From the NCBI RefSeq assembly GCF_004683905.1, contig NZ_CP038438.1, forward strand, positions 2,666,001-2,730,000: a stretch of DNA of 64,000 nt, given 5' to 3'. Of this stretch, positions 35,021 to 44,206 are shown piece by piece (position 1 is the first letter of the stretch; each line of letters opens with the position of its first letter). The notes beneath the pieces were generated by a model. The model made no database searches and was not told the origin of the DNA. It saw only the letters and a list, made by a program, of their open reading frames with translations. This DNA comes from Pseudomonas fluorescens. GTDB lineage: Bacteria; Pseudomonadota; Gammaproteobacteria; Pseudomonadales; Pseudomonadaceae. The translations under genes were made by a program, and so were the position numbers.

Positions 35021-35784
35021 TGCGTCAGCGATCTTCTTCGACCGTTCGTGGTTTGTTGGGTGTGGCGGGGCTGTTGTGCCTGTTGCTGCTGTGGTGGCTG
35101 GGCGTACACGTGTTCGGCGGCAACGACAGCCTGGCGCTGCGCTTTTCACCCGAGGCGACCCTGGCGAGCCTCGGCGAACTGCTGCTGCGCCCGGAGCTGT
35201 ACGAGCATGTGCTGGTCAGCCTGAAGCGGATTCTGGTCGGTCTGCTGCTGGCGCTGTTGATCGGCGTGCCACTGGGCTTGATGATCGGCAGCTACCGGCA
35301 TCTGGAAGCGGCGACCACGCCGGCGTTTCAGTTTCTGCGGATGATTTCGCCTCTGTCGTGGATGCCGGTGGTGGTGATGCTGCTGGGCGTTGGCGATCAG
35401 CCGATCTACTTCCTGCTGACCTTCGCCGCCGTGTGGCCGATCCTGCTCAACACCGTGGCCGGCGTGCGCCAGCTCGACCCGCGCTGGCTGCAACTCAGCC
35501 GCAGCCTCAGCGCCACCCGCTGGGAAACCCTGCGCAAAGTGATCCTGCCCGGCGTACTCGGCCATGTGCTGACCGGAGTGCGGCTGTCGATCGGCATTCT
35601 GTGGATCGTGCTGGTGCCGTGCGAGATGCTCGGCGTCAGCGCCGGGTTGGGCTACTTCATCCTCGATACGCGTGATCGACTGGCGTATTCGGAACTGATG
35701 GCGATGGTACTGCTGATCGGCGTACTGGGCTTTGCCCTGGATGCGTTCGCGCGCTGGCTGCATCGGCGTTGGGCGCCGGCGTGA
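35020..35784 (+). CDS. ABC permease, nitrate/sulfonate/taurine type
   Basis: This 254-residue permease has about 6 helices and the SsuC/TauC pattern FLRMISPLSWMPVVVML and the coupling segment LSRSLSATRWETLRKVILPGVLGHVLTGVRL. Start and previous stop share one base (TGATG). It is the last gene of the group; a REP array follows at once. Confidence 0.9.
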   Translation: MRQRSSSTVRGLLGVAGLLCLLLLWWLGVHVFGGNDSLALRFSPEATLASLGELLLRPELYEHVLVSLKRILVGLLLALLIGVPLGLMIGSYRHLEAATTPAFQFLRMISPLSWMPVVVMLLGVGDQPIYFLLTFAAVWPILLNTVAGVRQLDPRWLQLSRSLSATRWETLRKVILPGVLGHVLTGVRLSIGILWIVLVPCEMLGVSAGLGYFILDTRDRLAYSELMAMVLLIGVLGFALDAFARWLHRRWAPA

Positions 35785-35786
35785 GG

Positions 35787-36541
35787 CTCATCGCGAACAG
35801 GCTCGTTCCCACAATGGATTAATGACAAGCATGCATTCCGTGTTTAGCGTAGAACCCCTTGTGGGAGCGAGCCTGCTCGCGAAGGCGGAGTGTCGGTTGT
35901 CGGAGATTTTGCCTGTGCCGGCGTCTTCGCGAGCAAGCCCGCTCCCACAATGGATCAATGGCAGGCATGCATTCTGTGTTTAGCGCAGAGCCCCTGTGGG
36001 AGCGAGCTTGCTCGCGAAAGTGGTGTGTCGGTTGTCGGAGATTTTGCCTGTGCCGGCGTCTTCGCGAGCAAGCCCGCCCCCACAACGGATCAATGGCAGG
36101 CATGCATTCCGTGTTCAGCGCAGAGCCCCTGTGGGAGCGAGCTTGCTCGCGAAAGCGGAGTGTCAGTCGCCGGAGGTTTTGCCTGTGCCGGCGTCTTCGC
36201 GAGCAAGCCCGCTCCCACAATGGATTAATGACAGGCATACATTCCGTGTTCAGCGCAGAGCCCCTGTGGGAGCGAGTTTGCTCGCGAAAGCGGAGTGTCA
36301 GTCGCCGGAGGTTTTGCCTGTGCCGGCGTCTTCGCGAGCAAGCCCGCTCCCACAATGGATAAATGGCAGGCATGCATTCTGTGTTTAGCGCAGAGCCCCT
36401 GTGGAAGCGGGCTTGCTTGCGAAAGCGGAGTGTCAGTCGCCGGAGGTTTTGCCTGTGCCGGCGTCTTCGCGAGCAAGCCCGCTCCCACAATGGATTAATG
36501 ACAGGCATACATTCCGTGTTTAACGCAGAGCCCGCTCCCAC
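35787..36541. repeat. REP array, five units with an exact 135-bp period
   Basis: Forward REPs (GTGGGAGC, last one GTGGAAGC) start at 35861, 35996, 36131, 36266 and 36401, each exactly 135 bases apart. Inverted REPs (CGCGAGCAAGCCCGCTCCCAC) lie between. Spacers such as GGTTTTGCCTGTGCCGGCGTC and CAGGCATGCATTCCGTGTT are nearly identical, so recent unit duplication is likely. Long open frames across it are artefacts of the repeat. Confidence 0.94.
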
Positions 36542-36553
36542 AGGGGGGGGCTG

Positions 36554-38935
36554 TTACGGGGCGGAGGCTGGTTTCGCCAGCGCAATCCCCGCATCCCCCA
36601 ACCGCTTGAGAATTTCGAACAGCAAATCACTCTTGGTCCCGCCCACGATCCGCGGGCTGCCGACGTAGCCGGTCACCGTCAAGGTGATGCCATCCGGCGA
36701 GAGTTTGCTGAAGCGCACGTACGACGCTGGTTTGTCGAGGATGTTTTCGTTTTCGTGGTAGGTGTTCAGCAGCAGTTCCTTGACCTGTTCGGGGTCGATG
36801 TCCAGCGGGAACATCAGCTCCAGGCTTGCCACCCCCTGGGCGCTGCCGCCGAGGGTGACGTTGCGCAGGTTCTGCGAGATCAGTTGTGAGTTGGGCACGA
36901 TCACGATGGAGCGGTCGCTGAGCTGGATTTCCGTGGCGCGCACGTTGATCCGGCGGATGTCGCCCTCGACGCCGCTGATGCTGATCAGGTCGCCGACCTT
37001 CACCGGGCGTTCGGTGAGCAGGATCAGCCCGGAGACGAAGTTCTTGACGATCTCCTGCAAACCGAAACCGATCCCCACCGAGAGCGCACTGACGATCCAC
37101 GCCAGATTGGTCCAGCGCACGCCCAGCGACGACAGCGTCAGGAGGATGACCGTGGCATAACCGATGTTGGAAAACAGCGTGCTTAACGACGCGCACATGC
37201 CCGGATCCATGTCGGTCTTGGGCAGGAATTCGTTGTCGAGCCAGCGGCGCAGGGCGCGGATCAGGTAGATGCCGATCAGTAGCGCCAGCACGGCATTGAT
37301 CAGATGCGCCGGAACGATGTTCAGCTTGCGCAAGCCGGCGCCACCGAGAATGCCCATGACATTGCTGGTCAGTTGCCCGAACGTGGTGCCGATGCCGCCG
37401 ACGAACAGGGTAATCACCGCCAGCAACAGCAGCCCGGCGCGGCTGGCACCGGACAGCACAATCGAAATCTGCTCCAGCCGCCGGTCGCCCATGCCCAGGG
37501 TCTGCTTGATGGTCTTGCCGGCCGAGTAGCGCGGCGAGAACAGGTATTCGCAGGCATCCTTGACCACTTGAACCAGCAAATAGAAACCGGCCAGCACGAT
37601 ATAGGCCCAGACCAATTCATAGGTGACGAAGCGGGCCAACGACACATAGCCGGTGAGCAGAGCCAGCGCCGACACGCACATGCACACCGTGGCGATGCTG
37701 TAGATCGCCCCGGCAAACGTGCTGCCGGCCTCCGGGTCATTGGCGGTGAGCAACGCTTTGCGCACTTTGCCGACGCGCAACAGCAGCGGCACCAGAATCA
37801 CGATCACCACGATGGCAATCACCCCGCGCTGGGCGATCACGATCTGGCTGCTCATGCCGGTGGCGTTGCTGACCTGCACCAGCGTTACCAGCACCAGCAG
37901 AGTGGCAGCGAGAATCCTTGGATAGGGCCGCAACGCCAGCGCCACCGAGTCGGCCATCGCCGGCAGCCGCCATGAGGGATGTTTGGTCGACAGCAGTGCG
38001 CGGCTCAGCGCGGTGATCAGGACGCAGGCGTAAACGGCTTTTTCAAACTCCTCGGAAAAAGTCTGCAGCATGGGCGTCAGCGGTTCGTGACGGGTGCAGG
38101 CGTAGAACAGCAGATGCAGGGCGATGGCCGTGGTGCCAAGGGTCGCCAGCGCCGAGGCGAACGCCAGCGCGCTGCGGCGCAGGCGCCCCTCCGGCATGCG
38201 GTGGATGCAAACCCAGGTCAGGCCACGCTCGGCGAGTCGGCGGCCGACCGTCCAGAAAGCCAGCGCCAGCAGCACCAGCACGCAGGTGAAAAAGCGCTGG
38301 CCGGGCGCCCAGACCGTGGCCCAGGTGAGTTTCACCTGATTGATGAAAAAATTCAGGCGCTGACGATCATCCGGCTCTGGCGACACCAATGGCGACCAGA
38401 AGTCCGGGCTCAGAATGCTGTCGGTGCGCAGCGTCAGTTCGCTTTCGAGCAGTGTGCGGCGGATGCCGGCGATTTGCGTGATCAGCTCGGCGGCGCTTTG
38501 TTTGAGCGCGGCAAGGCTTTTGAGCGTGGCATCGACCTTGTTTTTCTGCTCGTTGAGCTGCGCCCGTTGCGCGGCGATTTCCGCCTGTTCGGCGGCAATC
38601 TGCGTATCCGGCGCCGCGCCGAGCACCCCCAGTTGCACCGCCAGTTGTGCCTGCTGCGGCAACAGAGAAGCCGACAACCGATCGATGTCCAGAATGAACG
38701 TCTGTACCCGGTCTTGCGGGCCTTCGAGCTGGTTGTAGTTGTTGGCGGCGGAAATCTGCTGCTTCAGCCCGTCTAGGCGCAGTTGCAGGGCTTGCAGATC
38801 ACTTTGCGAGACCTCCACCAGCGGCGCCGCAGTGGTCGCCGAAGGTGCCGGCAAATCCGCCGCCCACAACGCCGAACCGCCCGGAGCGAGCAGGAGCAGC
38901 GCGACAAAAAACAATGACTTCAATGTGTTGCGCAT
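36554..38935 (-). CDS. MscS-family mechanosensitive channel with DUF3772
   Basis: This 793-residue protein has a signal peptide (...SALWA-ADLP), a periplasmic coiled-coil DUF3772 region (~40-190, repeats such as EQAEIAAQRAQLNEQKNK), about 10 further membrane helices, then the MscS core with the pore helix ALSVGIGFGLQEIVKNFVSGLI and the beta-domain RPVKVGDLISISGVEGDI. It opens under osmotic downshock. ATG at 38935 was chosen; an upstream TTG at 38965 is in frame. It is transcribed on its own; the REP array lies at its 3' end. Confidence 0.9.
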   Translation of the reverse strand: MRNTLKSLFFVALLLLAPGGSALWAADLPAPSATTAAPLVEVSQSDLQALQLRLDGLKQQISAANNYNQLEGPQDRVQTFILDIDRLSASLLPQQAQLAVQLGVLGAAPDTQIAAEQAEIAAQRAQLNEQKNKVDATLKSLAALKQSAAELITQIAGIRRTLLESELTLRTDSILSPDFWSPLVSPEPDDRQRLNFFINQVKLTWATVWAPGQRFFTCVLVLLALAFWTVGRRLAERGLTWVCIHRMPEGRLRRSALAFASALATLGTTAIALHLLFYACTRHEPLTPMLQTFSEEFEKAVYACVLITALSRALLSTKHPSWRLPAMADSVALALRPYPRILAATLLVLVTLVQVSNATGMSSQIVIAQRGVIAIVVIVILVPLLLRVGKVRKALLTANDPEAGSTFAGAIYSIATVCMCVSALALLTGYVSLARFVTYELVWAYIVLAGFYLLVQVVKDACEYLFSPRYSAGKTIKQTLGMGDRRLEQISIVLSGASRAGLLLLAVITLFVGGIGTTFGQLTSNVMGILGGAGLRKLNIVPAHLINAVLALLIGIYLIRALRRWLDNEFLPKTDMDPGMCASLSTLFSNIGYATVILLTLSSLGVRWTNLAWIVSALSVGIGFGLQEIVKNFVSGLILLTERPVKVGDLISISGVEGDIRRINVRATEIQLSDRSIVIVPNSQLISQNLRNVTLGGSAQGVASLELMFPLDIDPEQVKELLLNTYHENENILDKPASYVRFSKLSPDGITLTVTGYVGSPRIVGGTKSDLLFEILKRLGDAGIALAKPASAP

Positions 38936-39129
38936 GAGAGGGGCCGGTTCTCGTTGATCACACAAGCTATGAGGTTAGGTGATCGAACCGGGCGCGGCGG
39001 AAAATTTCAGGCGAGCAGGGCGGGCCAGTGAGCCGGCCGTGCCGTGTACGCCCTCAGTCTCAGCTAAGTATTGGCTCGTATCTTCCCCCCAGCGCAAGTT
39101 CAGCGCTGGACAGGAGAGGCGATCCACAC

Positions 39130-39894
39130 ATGAATCCCGCAAAAGCCGGATGGCTTAACAAAGTCCCCGAAGTGACACTGGCCTTCTGGGTGATCAAGAT
39201 TCTCTCGACGACCGTGGGTGAAACCGGCGCCGACTTTCTCGCCGTGGATGCCGGTTTCGGTGCTGGCTGGACCAGCATCGGCATGGCGCTGTTACTCGGG
39301 TGCGCGCTGTTCTTTCAAATGCGTAAAACCGCGTATACGCCCTGGATCTACTGGTTGACCGTGGTGCTGGTGAGCATCGTCGGCACGCAGATCACCGACA
39401 TCATGACCGACATGCTCGACATCAGCCTGTACGTCAGCACTGCGGTGTTCTCGGTGTTGCTGGCCGTTAACTTCCTGATCTGGTTCACGATGGAGAACAA
39501 CCTGTCGATCCGCGAAATCAACACGCCGCGGCGCGAGCTTTTTTACTGGTCCACTGTGCTCTGCACCTTTGCCCTGGGCACTGCCGCCGGGGACCTGGCA
39601 ACCGAAGCGTTGGGGTTGGGCTTCACCGTCGGTGCAGTGATATTCGGCGCGCTGATCGCGGCGACGCTGCTGGCCTGGCGGATGGGGGGCAACGTGGTGC
39701 TGACCTTCTGGATCGCCTACATCCTCACCCGTCCGTTCGGCGCCTCTCTCGGTGACTTGCTGACTCAGGCCAAGACCTACGGTGGCCTGGGCATGGGCGC
39801 CGCCTGGACCAGTGCGATCTTCCTCAGCGTCATCGTGCTGCTGGTGGCGGTCGCGCAGATCAGCCTTGGCAATCGCAAAACCCTCACTCAATAA
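39130..39894 (+). CDS. COG4705-like membrane protein
   Basis: This 254-residue protein has about 7-8 helices. Internal similarity shows: ILSTTVGETGADFLA near the N-terminus resembles LCTFALGTAAGDLATEALG in the second half, so the fold is probably duplicated. The pattern matches COG4705, whose function is unknown. GGAGAGG-type sequence lies upstream. It precedes a lipoprotein and a two-component system, and this arrangement suggests that the system regulates it. Confidence 0.78.
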   Translation: MNPAKAGWLNKVPEVTLAFWVIKILSTTVGETGADFLAVDAGFGAGWTSIGMALLLGCALFFQMRKTAYTPWIYWLTVVLVSIVGTQITDIMTDMLDISLYVSTAVFSVLLAVNFLIWFTMENNLSIREINTPRRELFYWSTVLCTFALGTAAGDLATEALGLGFTVGAVIFGALIAATLLAWRMGGNVVLTFWIAYILTRPFGASLGDLLTQAKTYGGLGMGAAWTSAIFLSVIVLLVAVAQISLGNRKTLTQ

Positions 39895-39922
39895 ACGTTT
39901 GGATACCCATCAAGGAATCAAT

Positions 39923-40360
39923 ATGCACGCCTTCAAAACGGCTTTTCGCCACGTCGCGATCATCTCGTCTCTGGTACTGCTCGGTAGCCTCGCCGGCTGC
40001 TCGAAACCCGCCGACAAGCCCGCTGCCGGCACGCCGACCAGCTCTTTGAGCGCGCCGCCGCAATCGGGCTCGAAGCTGGGTGACCTGAGCGAGTTCCGCA
40101 ACATCGCCGCTGACGTCAGCACGCTGGTCGAGAAAAACGACCTGCTCGGCGCCAAGACCCGGATCAAGGATCTGGAGACCTCCTGGGACTCTGCCGAAGC
40201 CGGCATCAAGCCGCGTGCCGCTGCCGACTGGCATGTACTGGACAAGGCCATTGACCGCGCGCTGGATGCCCTGCGCGCCAGCTCGCCGAAGCAGGCTGAC
40301 TGCAAGGCGGCCATGGATGATCTGCTCAAGGCCTTCGATTCGATGAACGGCAAGCAGTGA
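39923..40360 (+). CDS. Small lipoprotein
   Basis: This 145-residue protein has a lipoprotein signal (lipobox LAGC) and a low-complexity linker (KPADKPAAGTPTSS). A helical domain with FRNIAADVSTLVEKNDLLGAKTRIKDLETSWD follows. Family not recognised. AAGGAAT precedes the ATG at 39923. It lies 28 bases after the COG4705-like gene and before a terminator. Confidence 0.78.
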   Translation: MHAFKTAFRHVAIISSLVLLGSLAGCSKPADKPAAGTPTSSLSAPPQSGSKLGDLSEFRNIAADVSTLVEKNDLLGAKTRIKDLETSWDSAEAGIKPRAAADWHVLDKAIDRALDALRASSPKQADCKAAMDDLLKAFDSMNGKQ

Positions 40361-40411
40361 TCGCAGCGCTGAACCGGCGGCGGACAAACGTCGGTTCAAG
40401 TGCTTCAATAC

Positions 40412-40443
40412 AGGCGCGATGGCAATGACCGTCGCGCCTTTTT
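40412..40443 (+). terminator. Terminator between the lipoprotein gene and the response regulator gene
   Basis: AGGCGCGA and TCGCGCCT form an 8-bp stem with a 12-base loop, followed by five T. It separates the membrane/lipoprotein pair from the two-component genes, which then probably use read-through or their own promoter. Confidence 0.75.
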
Positions 40444-40458
40444 CTGTCGGAGCGCTGC

Positions 40459-41124
40459 ATGCGGATTCTGCTGGTCGAAGATGACCTGATGATTGGCGAA
40501 GCCATCGAGGCGGCGCTCAAGGAAGCGAGCTACGCCACCGACTGGGTGAAAAACGGCCTCACCGCGCTGGCGGCGCTGGACACCCAGACCTACGATCTGG
40601 TGTTGCTCGACCTCGGCCTGCCCGGCAAGGACGGGCTCGATGTGCTGGATGCCATTCGCGCGCGCAACAACCCCGTGCCGCTGCTGATTATCACCGCCCG
40701 CGATGGCCTCGATGACCGGCTGCGTGGCCTCGATGGCGGCGCGGATGACTTCCTGCTCAAACCGTTCGCCATGGCCGAGTTGCTGGCACGGATGCGCGCG
40801 GTATTGCGCCGTCGCGGCGGTAACGCCCAATCGTTGCTGGATAACGGCGAGGTGTCGCTGAACCTGATTTCGAAACAGGCCTCCACCGCGCAAGTCGCCG
40901 ATGTACAGCTTTCCAGCCGCGAGTTTGCGCTGTTGCAGGCGCTGTTGATTCGTCCGGGGGCGATTCTCTCGCGCAGCGAACTTGAGGACCGGATTTACGG
41001 CTGGGGCAACGAAGTGGAAAGCAATGCGGTGGAATTTTTGATCCATTCGCTGCGGCGCAAACTGGGCAACCATGTCATCAGGAATGTCAGGGGGATGGGA
41101 TGGATGGTTTCAAAAGGCGTTTGA
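40459..41124 (+). CDS. OmpR/PhoB-family response regulator
   Basis: This 221-residue response regulator begins MRILLVEDDLMIGEAIEAAL. The receiver has the phosphoacceptor Asp in LVLLDLGLPGKDG and the conserved Lys in LLKPFAMAELLAR. A winged-helix DNA-binding domain follows (LSSREFALLQALLIRPGAILSR...VEFLIHSLRRKLG). It is close to the QseB/PmrA subgroup. It overlaps the sensor gene by 25 bases. Likely target: the COG4705-like and lipoprotein genes just upstream. Confidence 0.92.
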   Translation: MRILLVEDDLMIGEAIEAALKEASYATDWVKNGLTALAALDTQTYDLVLLDLGLPGKDGLDVLDAIRARNNPVPLLIITARDGLDDRLRGLDGGADDFLLKPFAMAELLARMRAVLRRRGGNAQSLLDNGEVSLNLISKQASTAQVADVQLSSREFALLQALLIRPGAILSRSELEDRIYGWGNEVESNAVEFLIHSLRRKLGNHVIRNVRGMGWMVSKGV

Positions 41125-42452
41125 GCGACTCGGTGCAGTCACGGCTTTCCATCACGCTGTCTCTGGCGATTCTCATTGTCGCCTTGCTCGCCGGTGCATT
41201 CGCGTTCATCTCGGCACTCGACGAAGCGCACGAAATGCAGGACGAAAGCCTGCGTCAGGTGGCGCTGCTGTTCGATCGGCAGCACATGACCCTGGGTTAT
41301 CCCGCTGCCGGGCAGGTCGTTGGCGATGACGAAGACTCGCGGATCACCGTGCAATACCTGGCCGACAGCAGCAAAGCCGTCGGCACTGATGACGCGAGCA
41401 TTCCGTTGCCCTTTCCCCTGACCCTGGCCGATGGTCTGGCGACGCTGAATATCGCCGGTGAACACTATCGTGTGCTGGTCAGAACCACCTCGGCAGGCGA
41501 ACGCATTGCGGTCGCGCAGGAAGCCGATGTGCGCGACAAGGAAGCCCGGGAAAGCGCCTGGCGCAGCCTGCTGCCATTTCTGATTCTGTTTCCGGTGCTG
41601 CTGTTGGTAGTGGGGGATCTGGTGCGCAAGCTGTTTCGCCCGATCGCGACGCTCTCGGCGGAAATCGATCAGCGCGACCAACAGGCCCTGCATGCGATTG
41701 ATGAACAGCACTTGCCGAGCGAAATCCGGCCCTTCGTCGTGGCGATCAATCGGTTGCTGCGCCGCGTTGCGCAGGCGATGGAGGCGCAACGACGGTTTAT
41801 CGCCGATGCCGCCCATGAACTGCGCTCGCCGATGACGGCGCTGTCGCTGCAGGCTGAGCGATTGGCCGCTACGCCCATGTCGGCTGACACCCGGCAGAAC
41901 TTTCTGCCGCTGGCTCAGGGGATCGAGCGCAGTCGCAAGCTGATCGAGCAATTGCTCGCTCTGGCCGCCGCACAATCAATCGCGCAACGCGCCGAGGCTG
42001 CCGTGTCGGTGCATGCAGTGTTCCGCCGAGTGCTGGAAGACCTGCTGCCACTGGCAGAGAACAAAGCCATCGATATCGGCGTGGAGAGCGTCGAGGATGT
42101 GCAGGTCGTCATCAGCGAACTGGATCTGATCATCCTGATCAAGAACCTGGTGGATAACGCCATCCGCTATACCCCGGCGGGCGGACGAGTCGACCTCAGC
42201 GTCGAACGGACGGAGCAGGGCGCGCGCATCGAAATCAAGGACTCGGGGCCGGGCATCCGCGCCGAAGAACAGGCGCTGGTGTTCGATCCGTTTTACCGCA
42301 GCCTGGGCACCGGCGAGGCCGGGTCCGGGTTGGGGCTGTCGATTGTCAGGGCGATCGCCGAACGGACGGGGATTCGGGTGGGTTTGAGTTTTGTCGATGA
42401 AGTGGGGCGGTGTGGCTTGCGTGTTTCGCTGTGGTTGAAAGATAGGTTGTGA
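41100..42452 (+). CDS. Sensor histidine kinase partner
   Basis: This 450-residue kinase has an N-terminal membrane helix (LSITLSLAILIVALLAGAFAF), a periplasmic sensor region (~35-150), a second helix (LLPFLILFPVLLLVVGDLV) and a HisKA domain with the phospho-His in FIADAAHELRSPMTAL. The HATPase domain has N-box NLVDNAIRYTP, G1 DSGPGI and G2 GSGLGLSIV. Signal unknown. The gene overlap implies translational coupling to the regulator. Confidence 0.92.
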   Translation: MDGFKRRLSDSVQSRLSITLSLAILIVALLAGAFAFISALDEAHEMQDESLRQVALLFDRQHMTLGYPAAGQVVGDDEDSRITVQYLADSSKAVGTDDASIPLPFPLTLADGLATLNIAGEHYRVLVRTTSAGERIAVAQEADVRDKEARESAWRSLLPFLILFPVLLLVVGDLVRKLFRPIATLSAEIDQRDQQALHAIDEQHLPSEIRPFVVAINRLLRRVAQAMEAQRRFIADAAHELRSPMTALSLQAERLAATPMSADTRQNFLPLAQGIERSRKLIEQLLALAAAQSIAQRAEAAVSVHAVFRRVLEDLLPLAENKAIDIGVESVEDVQVVISELDLIILIKNLVDNAIRYTPAGGRVDLSVERTEQGARIEIKDSGPGIRAEEQALVFDPFYRSLGTGEAGSGLGLSIVRAIAERTGIRVGLSFVDEVGRCGLRVSLWLKDRL

Positions 42453-42493
42453 GAGAACCCTGCATTTAAAAAAGCGACGGTGACAGGCATGCT

Positions 42494-43888
42494 ATGGCTC
42501 ACGCCAATGTTCGGACGTCAGGGATAGTCAGCTCCATGTGGAAAGTTTTGTTGCAAAGACTCACCGGAAAAACATCCACCACTGCAAAAACCGAACGCTC
42601 AGTAGATCCAGTAGATCCAGTAGATCCACCTGAAGTATTGCCAGTGCGTGACTGGAAGTGGCTGGTCATGTCCTGGGATGGATTCCACAGGGAGGCCGGT
42701 CTACGGCAAATCCGCTCATCGCAATCGACCGAGCGGCTGGCGTCCATTATCGTGCGGCTCAACGACTGGGTGCCGCAGGTACGTGCGGCGGCCAGAGACG
42801 CTTTCGCAGACTACCTGACCCCCGAGTATGGCCCTTGGCTGATCGCCAAGACTCCCGCCATCCTTGCCCTTGAGCAGCGCCGACGCGAAGACCACGGCGT
42901 TACTATCCAAAAGCTTGAAGCGCTGCTGGCAACACCCGAATGCCTCGCGCAAACCACAGCTGCCTTCGAAACCAGCCGTGGCGCCTGTACGCGGTTGTTT
43001 TTCAGGGTACTCGCTCAGACAAAGCGCGCAGATGAGCTGGAGGCGTTTCTTGTCGCGAGCCTTCATCATGCAGATTTCAGTGTGCGGCGAGCTGCGCTCG
43101 GCAGGGCAATGGCGCTGCCTCTGGCATCGGCTCAGAAGGCCATCGCCTATGGACTCGCCAGCAACAGCAGCATTCTCCGGCGCCTGTCGTTTCTGCAAGC
43201 CATTGAGTTGCAAACGGATCGCACACGACTGATCGAAGACTTTCTGACCGACCCATCGTCTGCAGCAAGATCGACTGCACTCTGGGCCGCCAGAAAGTAT
43301 GGCGTCGACCCGTTGCAGGTACTTCAAGCGCAACTGGCAGGCGAGATTCCCGCCACCAAAGCCCGTTGGCTTGGCGTACTCGGGTTGGCGCAGTCGCTTG
43401 GCATGGCAATCCCGCAAGGGTGGATGAACGCGGCCCTCAGCCAAAACAGTGGCGAGGTTCGGTCACTGGTCCTGAGCCTCGAAGGAGAGTGCAGGCCTGA
43501 TTTACTGATCGCGGCGATCGCGGATCCGTCACGCCCGGTGTTCGAGGCCGGAGTACGCGGCCTGCGCCCGCAGCCATGGAAAGTCATCGAGTCAGCATTC
43601 AGCGCTCAGCTCGAAACACTCTGGCCAGCGCTGTCCGCCTCTCGACGTCAGGCGCTGCTTGAGCTGATGCCCAAATGGACGCAGGCCGGGTATCTGTTGC
43701 AGCAGCTGTCTAGCGCACCTGCTGAATCTTCCGTGCTTGAGCAGTTGCGTGCATGGGTCTATGGCCAGACTTATTCGATTACTGACCGCGAAACATCGGA
43801 AAGCGAGCGTGCCCGAGTTGTCGCGAAACTGACTGCGCTTGAGAAGGACGGGGTATTGCCGGCAGGGTCGGTTGCCAGGCTGATATGA
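42494..43888 (+). CDS. Helical repeat (HEAT-like) protein with a VDP repeat
   Basis: This protein has up to 464 residues; the second ATG at 42536 (MWKVLLQ) may be the true start. After a short N-terminus, three VDP triplets encoded by a perfect 9-bp repeat (42601-42627) are followed by many helix pairs resembling HEAT/ARM units (LNDWVPQVRAAARDAF, LHHADFSVRRAALGRAM, LTDPSSAARSTALWAARK). No catalytic motif was seen; it is probably a protein-binding scaffold. Base composition is ordinary, unlike the AT-rich stretch beginning just after it. Confidence 0.72.
   Translation: MAHANVRTSGIVSSMWKVLLQRLTGKTSTTAKTERSVDPVDPVDPPEVLPVRDWKWLVMSWDGFHREAGLRQIRSSQSTERLASIIVRLNDWVPQVRAAARDAFADYLTPEYGPWLIAKTPAILALEQRRREDHGVTIQKLEALLATPECLAQTTAAFETSRGACTRLFFRVLAQTKRADELEAFLVASLHHADFSVRRAALGRAMALPLASAQKAIAYGLASNSSILRRLSFLQAIELQTDRTRLIEDFLTDPSSAARSTALWAARKYGVDPLQVLQAQLAGEIPATKARWLGVLGLAQSLGMAIPQGWMNAALSQNSGEVRSLVLSLEGECRPDLLIAAIADPSRPVFEAGVRGLRPQPWKVIESAFSAQLETLWPALSASRRQALLELMPKWTQAGYLLQQLSSAPAESSVLEQLRAWVYGQTYSITDRETSESERARVVAKLTALEKDGVLPAGSVARLI
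42601..42627 (+). repeat. In-frame 9-bp tandem repeat
   Basis: AGTAGATCC occurs three times in a row and encodes repeated VDP. The copy number could vary by slippage without breaking the frame. Confidence 0.9.
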
Positions 43889-44206
43889 AGTTGAAACCGG
43901 TGGGATACGGGCAGAACACTGATGATCCCGTCGCATTGAGCTTGATAATAATGTTTAAGCTAAAGGAACGTTATTTTTTTTAACTAGGCTCATCAACCAT
44001 TGCGGTATTTTGAGTTATATTTACCGTGAACGGCCGAATCGACGTTATTGATAAAACAATTTCATAGGTTTTTACAGTAGAGAGGGGTTTGTCAGCGTAT
44101 TTAAGGACAAAGTGGAAGTTGAAGTGCCGGCTTTCTGCGTGTAACTTGAAATTTGCAAAAAACCGGCTGGATACCAGGAAGGGTTGGAAATGTAATGGTG
44201 TTTTTC
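43889..44206. other. AT-rich gap, nothing recognised
   Basis: The composition shifts sharply to A/T-rich from about 43940 (runs of eight T near 43975, several short A/T words). No gene, tRNA or terminator was recognised. It marks the left flank of the lectin island. Confidence 0.6.

Noticed and set aside
24411..36541. Regularly spaced repeats that could be taken for CRISPR arrays
   Set aside because: The spacers are nearly identical to one another, the repeats are REP palindromes, unit length is ~135 bp and no cas gene is near.
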